A DNA stretch of 23,677 nucleotides from Acidilobaceae archaeon (GTDB taxonomy: Archaea > Thermoproteota > Thermoprotei_A > Sulfolobales > Acidilobaceae). Location of the stretch: the NCBI GenBank assembly GCA_026985435.1, contig JALSQL010000157.1:1-23677 (forward strand), in the 5' to 3' direction. Of this stretch, positions 21,115-23,677 are shown one piece after another. The first letter of the stretch is position 1, and every line of letters starts with the position of its first letter. The position numbers and the translations under genes are program-made. The notes below the pieces were generated by a model. The model did no database searches. It was not told where the DNA came from and worked only from the letters and a program-made list of their open reading frames with translations.

Positions 21115-21713
21115 GGGACGCTGGGCACAGCTGCGTGTATGAGCCTGCAGAGGATACCTGGCTGCTTATGGAGGCTCTCCACCACGGCTACCCTGTCATG
21201 CTTGACTGGTGTGGATCCATCTCGTCGGTAGCCGATATAGGTTCTGGCACCGGCGTTATAGCTGCCCACCTACTGTCAAACCTCGGCCTTAAGACGGTCG
21301 CGGTAGACGTCTCCCCATACGCTATAGAGGCCTCCGAGGAGGCTCTAGGCCAGCGCCCGGAGGCCCTGATCGTTTACTGCAACGCTGGAAGCTGCCTCCG
21401 GCGGGTGGACCTGGCAGTATTCAACCCCCCATACCTGCCGGAGGGTGACCCAGAGGAGGAGGCACTCGTGGCTGGGCTCTGCGAGGGCTGGTTCCGGCTA
21501 GCCCTTACCTCGCCAGAGGCCATGCGTGAGATGTGCATAAACGCTTCTAGGGCAGCACGCTGCGGCGTTGTGGCTGTATACTCCACGATCTCCCCGGTCG
21601 ACCTCGAGGAGTGCCTGAGGCGGCAGGGGCTACGCATAGTGCTGGGGATCGAGGAGCCCTTCTTCTTTGAGAGATTAAAGGCTATTGTAGCCATTAGGGG
21701 TGCATGGAGTTGA
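21111..21713 (+). CDS. HemK/Mtq2-type methyltransferase (probable aRF1 glutamine methyltransferase)
   Basis: This 200-aa class I SAM methyltransferase probably methylates the GGQ glutamine of archaeal release factor aRF1. YEPAEDTWLL (10-19) is the Mtq2-type N-terminal signature. SAM motif I is DIGSGTG (42-48), followed by VAVDVSPYAIEA. The NPPY catalytic motif appears as FNPPYLPEGDP (104-114). It lacks the long N-terminal domain of bacterial PrmC, as expected of the archaeal/eukaryotic branch, whose members need the small zinc protein Trm112; no such gene is in this window. It starts at TTG overlapping the ksgA stop (TTGA) and overlaps trmJ by 10 nt. Substrate is inferred from family and position. 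A protein N5-glutamine or other NPPY methyltransferase role is the alternative. Confidence 0.88.
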   Translation: MRDAGHSCVYEPAEDTWLLMEALHHGYPVMLDWCGSISSVADIGSGTGVIAAHLLSNLGLKTVAVDVSPYAIEASEEALGQRPEALIVYCNAGSCLRRVDLAVFNPPYLPEGDPEEEALVAGLCEGWFRLALTSPEAMREMCINASRAARCGVVAVYSTISPVDLEECLRRQGLRIVLGIEEPFFFERLKAIVAIRGAWS

Positions 21714-22432
21714 GGGTCAGACTGGTTCTCGTGGGCACCGAGGGCCCAGTTAACCTTGGCTTCATAGCCAGGCTGGCAGAGAATTTCGAGGTAGACGAAA
21801 TCTACCTGGTTAACCCACTAGCTGGAGTCGAGGAGGCAGCTAGGTACGCCGCCAGAGCCGCCCACCGCCTCCGCGAGGCCAGGATAGTAGACAGGCTTGA
21901 CGACGCCCTCCAGGGCGTGTCGCTGTCGGCGTGCACCTCCGCCCACAAATCTCGTGGCGACGACATCCTCCGGGTGGCTGTGTCGCCGCGGGAGCTAGCT
22001 AGGCTAGCCGCTGGGAGAGACCTGGTAGCCGTAGTTATGGGCAGGGAGAGCACGGGGCTTACACGGGAGGAGATCTCGAAGTGCGACGTGCTAGTTAATA
22101 TCCCGACGAGCGATCGCTACCCCTCCTTGAACCTTTCAAACGCCACCGCGATAATCCTCTACGAACTCTTCCACGCGAGGATTTCAGGGCATTGGAGGCC
22201 CCGCGCGCAGCCAGACCCCCACCAAAAGATGCTGCTGATCGACTACTTCTCCCGCATCGCCGGGCTCGTGGCCCCGCACAAGCAGGAAGAGGCCACTAGG
22301 GCCTTCAAGGCTGTCCTAACACGGGCCGAGGCAAGCCTGGAGGAGGTTAGGAGCCTACTCTATATAATGTCGAGAGCTTGGAGACGCCTCTCACAGGAGC
22401 CGGGTGTGCAGGGTGGCACCGCCGACAGCTGA
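21704..22432 (+). CDS. trmJ: TrmJ-like SPOUT tRNA (cytidine-32-2'-O) methyltransferase
   Basis: This 242-aa SPOUT-fold enzyme probably 2'-O-methylates C32 in the anticodon loop of tRNA, as described for the Sulfolobus TrmJ. The N-terminal VRLVLVGTEGPVNLGFIARLAENF carries the substrate motif. The trefoil-knot SAM site is VVMGRESTGLT (110-120), then VNIPTSDRYPSLNLSNAT (131-148). After about residue 165 a helical dimerization tail follows (KMLLIDYFSRIAG; LEEVRSLLYIMSRAWRR). ATG 21704 lies 10 nt before the end of the upstream gene, with AGGGGTG immediately before it. The gene overlaps the Trm14-like gene by about 20 nt. Position-32 specificity is from the family. Confidence 0.9.
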   Translation: MELRVRLVLVGTEGPVNLGFIARLAENFEVDEIYLVNPLAGVEEAARYAARAAHRLREARIVDRLDDALQGVSLSACTSAHKSRGDDILRVAVSPRELARLAAGRDLVAVVMGRESTGLTREEISKCDVLVNIPTSDRYPSLNLSNATAIILYELFHARISGHWRPRAQPDPHQKMLLIDYFSRIAGLVAPHKQEEATRAFKAVLTRAEASLEEVRSLLYIMSRAWRRLSQEPGVQGGTADS

Positions 22433-23495
22433 AACTTACCAGGTGCTCCTCACTGGCAACCCTGGCACCGAGGACGTTATGGCACTCGAAGCCGAGGAGG
22501 AACTCTACGCTACCCGAATCCTCGACGTTAGAAGGGGCCACGGCAGAGTGGTCGCCAGCATCCCCCAATGGTCGCTGGAGCGGGTCTACTCTATGAGGTC
22601 GATCCACTCCGCCATACTGCTGCACCGAGTAGCCCGAGGGATAAGCCCGGGGCCCGAGGGGCTCGATGAGATAGGTAGAGCCGCCCTCGAAAGCGGGCTC
22701 CACAGGTTTATCCCCGACGGCGCTACGTTCGCAGTCCGCGCTATACGCGCTGGCAACCACTCCTTCCACTCCCCAGATATAGCGAGGGTGGTGGGCGACT
22801 CGATAGCCAGGTCGGCTCTCGCCGAGGGGAGAAGCGTGCGTGTAAGACTCTCATCCCCCTCCATCGTGATCGAGGCGCACCTGATAGAAGACACGCTTTA
22901 CCTCGGGGTCTCACTGTCGGGGTCTAGATCCCTGCATAGGAGGGGTGTTAGAGTATACGATCACCCGGCGGCTCTAAAGCCGACCCTAGCGTATGTCATG
23001 CTCCGTCTGGCCCAGGCCCGCGACGGCGAGGTTATAGCTGACCCCATGTGCGGTGGGGGCACGGTTGCGATAGAGGCGGCCCTCACCTTCGTCCAGTCCA
23101 GCATAATATGCATGGACAAGAATGCCGCCCATATAGAGGGCGCGAAGATGAACGCGGCCGCGGCCAGGGTTTCCCGCCGCGTCAAGTTCCTAGTCGGAGA
23201 CGCCAGGAGTATTCACGAGCTACTAGGCAGATCCTCCATCGACGTGGTTGTGTCAAACCCACCGTACGGCATAAGGCTGGGCAGTCCGTCGGCCGTTCGA
23301 GGCCTATACCGTGACTTCGTGCCATCCCTAGCCGAGGCTCTATCCCCCGGGGGGCGGGCGGCGCTCATAACAACGGAGGGGGCACTCATCCAGAGGCTGG
23401 CAGGCAATGCTGGCCTGCGTGTGGAGCACACGCGTAGGGTGAGACATGGCGACCTCTGGGCCACCATCGTGGTCGTCCGAAAGCCTGGAGGCTAG
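22413..23495 (+). CDS. Trm14/TrmN-like THUMP-domain RNA (guanine-N2) methyltransferase
   Basis: This 360-aa enzyme has an N-terminal ferredoxin-like/THUMP part (about 1-170, with FAVRAIRAGNHSFHSPDIAR) that binds tRNA, then a class I methyltransferase. The linker LHRRGVRVYDHPAALKPTLA is typical of the Trm14/RlmL branch. SAM motif I is DPMCGGGT, and the N2-guanine catalytic motif is SNPPYGIRLG. Archaeal Trm14 makes m2G6 in tRNA; that specificity is inferred. It is distinct from the Trm-G10-type gene at the left edge (DPFCGTGG, DPPYG). The frame opens at GTG 22404. I prefer GTG 22413, with GGGTG about 7 nt before it, inside the end of trmJ. It closes the overlapping RNA-modification chain; a new promoter for L10e follows. 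Confidence 0.88.
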   Translation: MAPPTAETYQVLLTGNPGTEDVMALEAEEELYATRILDVRRGHGRVVASIPQWSLERVYSMRSIHSAILLHRVARGISPGPEGLDEIGRAALESGLHRFIPDGATFAVRAIRAGNHSFHSPDIARVVGDSIARSALAEGRSVRVRLSSPSIVIEAHLIEDTLYLGVSLSGSRSLHRRGVRVYDHPAALKPTLAYVMLRLAQARDGEVIADPMCGGGTVAIEAALTFVQSSIICMDKNAAHIEGAKMNAAAARVSRRVKFLVGDARSIHELLGRSSIDVVVSNPPYGIRLGSPSAVRGLYRDFVPSLAEALSPGGRAALITTEGALIQRLAGNAGLRVEHTRRVRHGDLWATIVVVRKPGG

Positions 23496-23502
23496 CTTAA
23501 AT
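23496..23502 (+). promoter_or_regulatory. TATA box of the L10e gene
   Basis: CTTAAAT begins immediately after the Trm14-like stop. Transcription would begin near 23525, just ahead of GGGGGTG at 23526-23532 and ATG 23543. Confidence 0.6.
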
Positions 23503-23542
23503 CCCCTGCCCAGCGGGCGGGTGCTGGGGGTGTGCGGAAGGC

Positions 23543-23677
23543 ATGCCGCTGAGGCCGGCCAGGTGCTATACTCACTTCTCCGGCCCACCCTACACTAGGA
23601 GGGAGTACATACACGGTATACCACAGCCCAAGATAACGAAGTTCGAGATGGGGAACAGGGATATGCTCGGCCAGGCA
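23543..23677 (+). CDS. rpl10e: 50S ribosomal protein L10e (uL16), 5' part
   Basis: The first 45 codons are present; the frame runs off the right edge. MPLRPARCYTHFSGPPYTRR and IHGIPQPKITKFEMGN match the highly conserved start of archaeal L10e (uL16), which lies near the A and P sites and helps position tRNA on the large subunit. ATG 23543 has GGGGGTG about 10 nt upstream, and a CTTAAAT box at 23496-23502 supplies a separate promoter. A GTG at 23532 is in another frame and is not the start. Identification from the N-terminus alone is safe because the block is nearly invariant. Confidence 0.95.
   Translation, partial: MPLRPARCYTHFSGPPYTRREYIHGIPQPKITKFEMGNRDMLGQA

Overview
The window is a dense stretch of crenarchaeal chromosome, probably from a hyperthermophile of the Desulfurococcales (Pyrodictiaceae-like is a guess). 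The evidence is an ESCRT-III cell-division protein of the CdvB type, the archaeal ribosomal proteins L21e and L10e, RNA polymerase subunit Rpo4/F, Taw1, archaeal Pus10, a bifunctional FBP aldolase/phosphatase, a DUF2258-like protein, high GC, heavy AGG/ATA/CTA codon use, many GTG and TTG starts, GGTG/GGAGG ribosome sites, and TATA boxes of the TTTAAA/CTTAAA type. I see no insertion sequence, CRISPR array or prophage. No stretch above 300 bases lacks a gene.

Layout. 1-2025 (+): the 3' end of a Trm-G10-type tRNA methyltransferase, RNase Z and a dUTPase. 2011-4073: a small membrane protein (-), divergent from an unknown 211-aa protein (+) across a palindromic promoter, then a solitary CdvB-like protein with a C-terminal winged helix. 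4070-6219 (-): a radical SAM protein of the COG2108 type coupled to a DUF711 protein. 6241-6444: a divergent intergenic region holding an 81-nt element that can fold as a cloverleaf. 6445-9681: FBP aldolase/phosphatase (+) convergent with sucC-sucD (-), a central-carbon block. 9913-12012 (+): an orphan protein, a winged-helix protein that seems to lack a canonical start codon, and thioredoxin reductase. 12050-13872: Taw1 (+) convergent with a sirtuin (-). 13953-16427 (+): a DUF2258-like protein, tRNA-Leu(UAG), an enolase-superfamily racemase/OSBS and a small HELLH metallopeptidase. 16537-17181 (-): uracil phosphoribosyltransferase. 17255-23677 (+): a translation/RNA-modification block of Pus10, L21e, Rpo4, DUF655, KsgA, an Mtq2-like methyltransferase, TrmJ, a Trm14-like methyltransferase and the start of L10e.

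How it fits together. Most genes serve tRNA, rRNA or release-factor maturation. The last block is a chain of overlapping genes that are probably translationally coupled. The rest are gluconeogenesis and C4 metabolism, nucleotide salvage and hygiene, redox, and one cell-division-type gene. The least explained parts are the cloverleaf element at 6264-6344, the unknown/CdvB neighbourhood at 2011-4073, the radical SAM-DUF711 pair, the racemase-metallopeptidase pair, the possible ATT-start regulator at 10602, and the Pus10 tail that runs into rpl21e.
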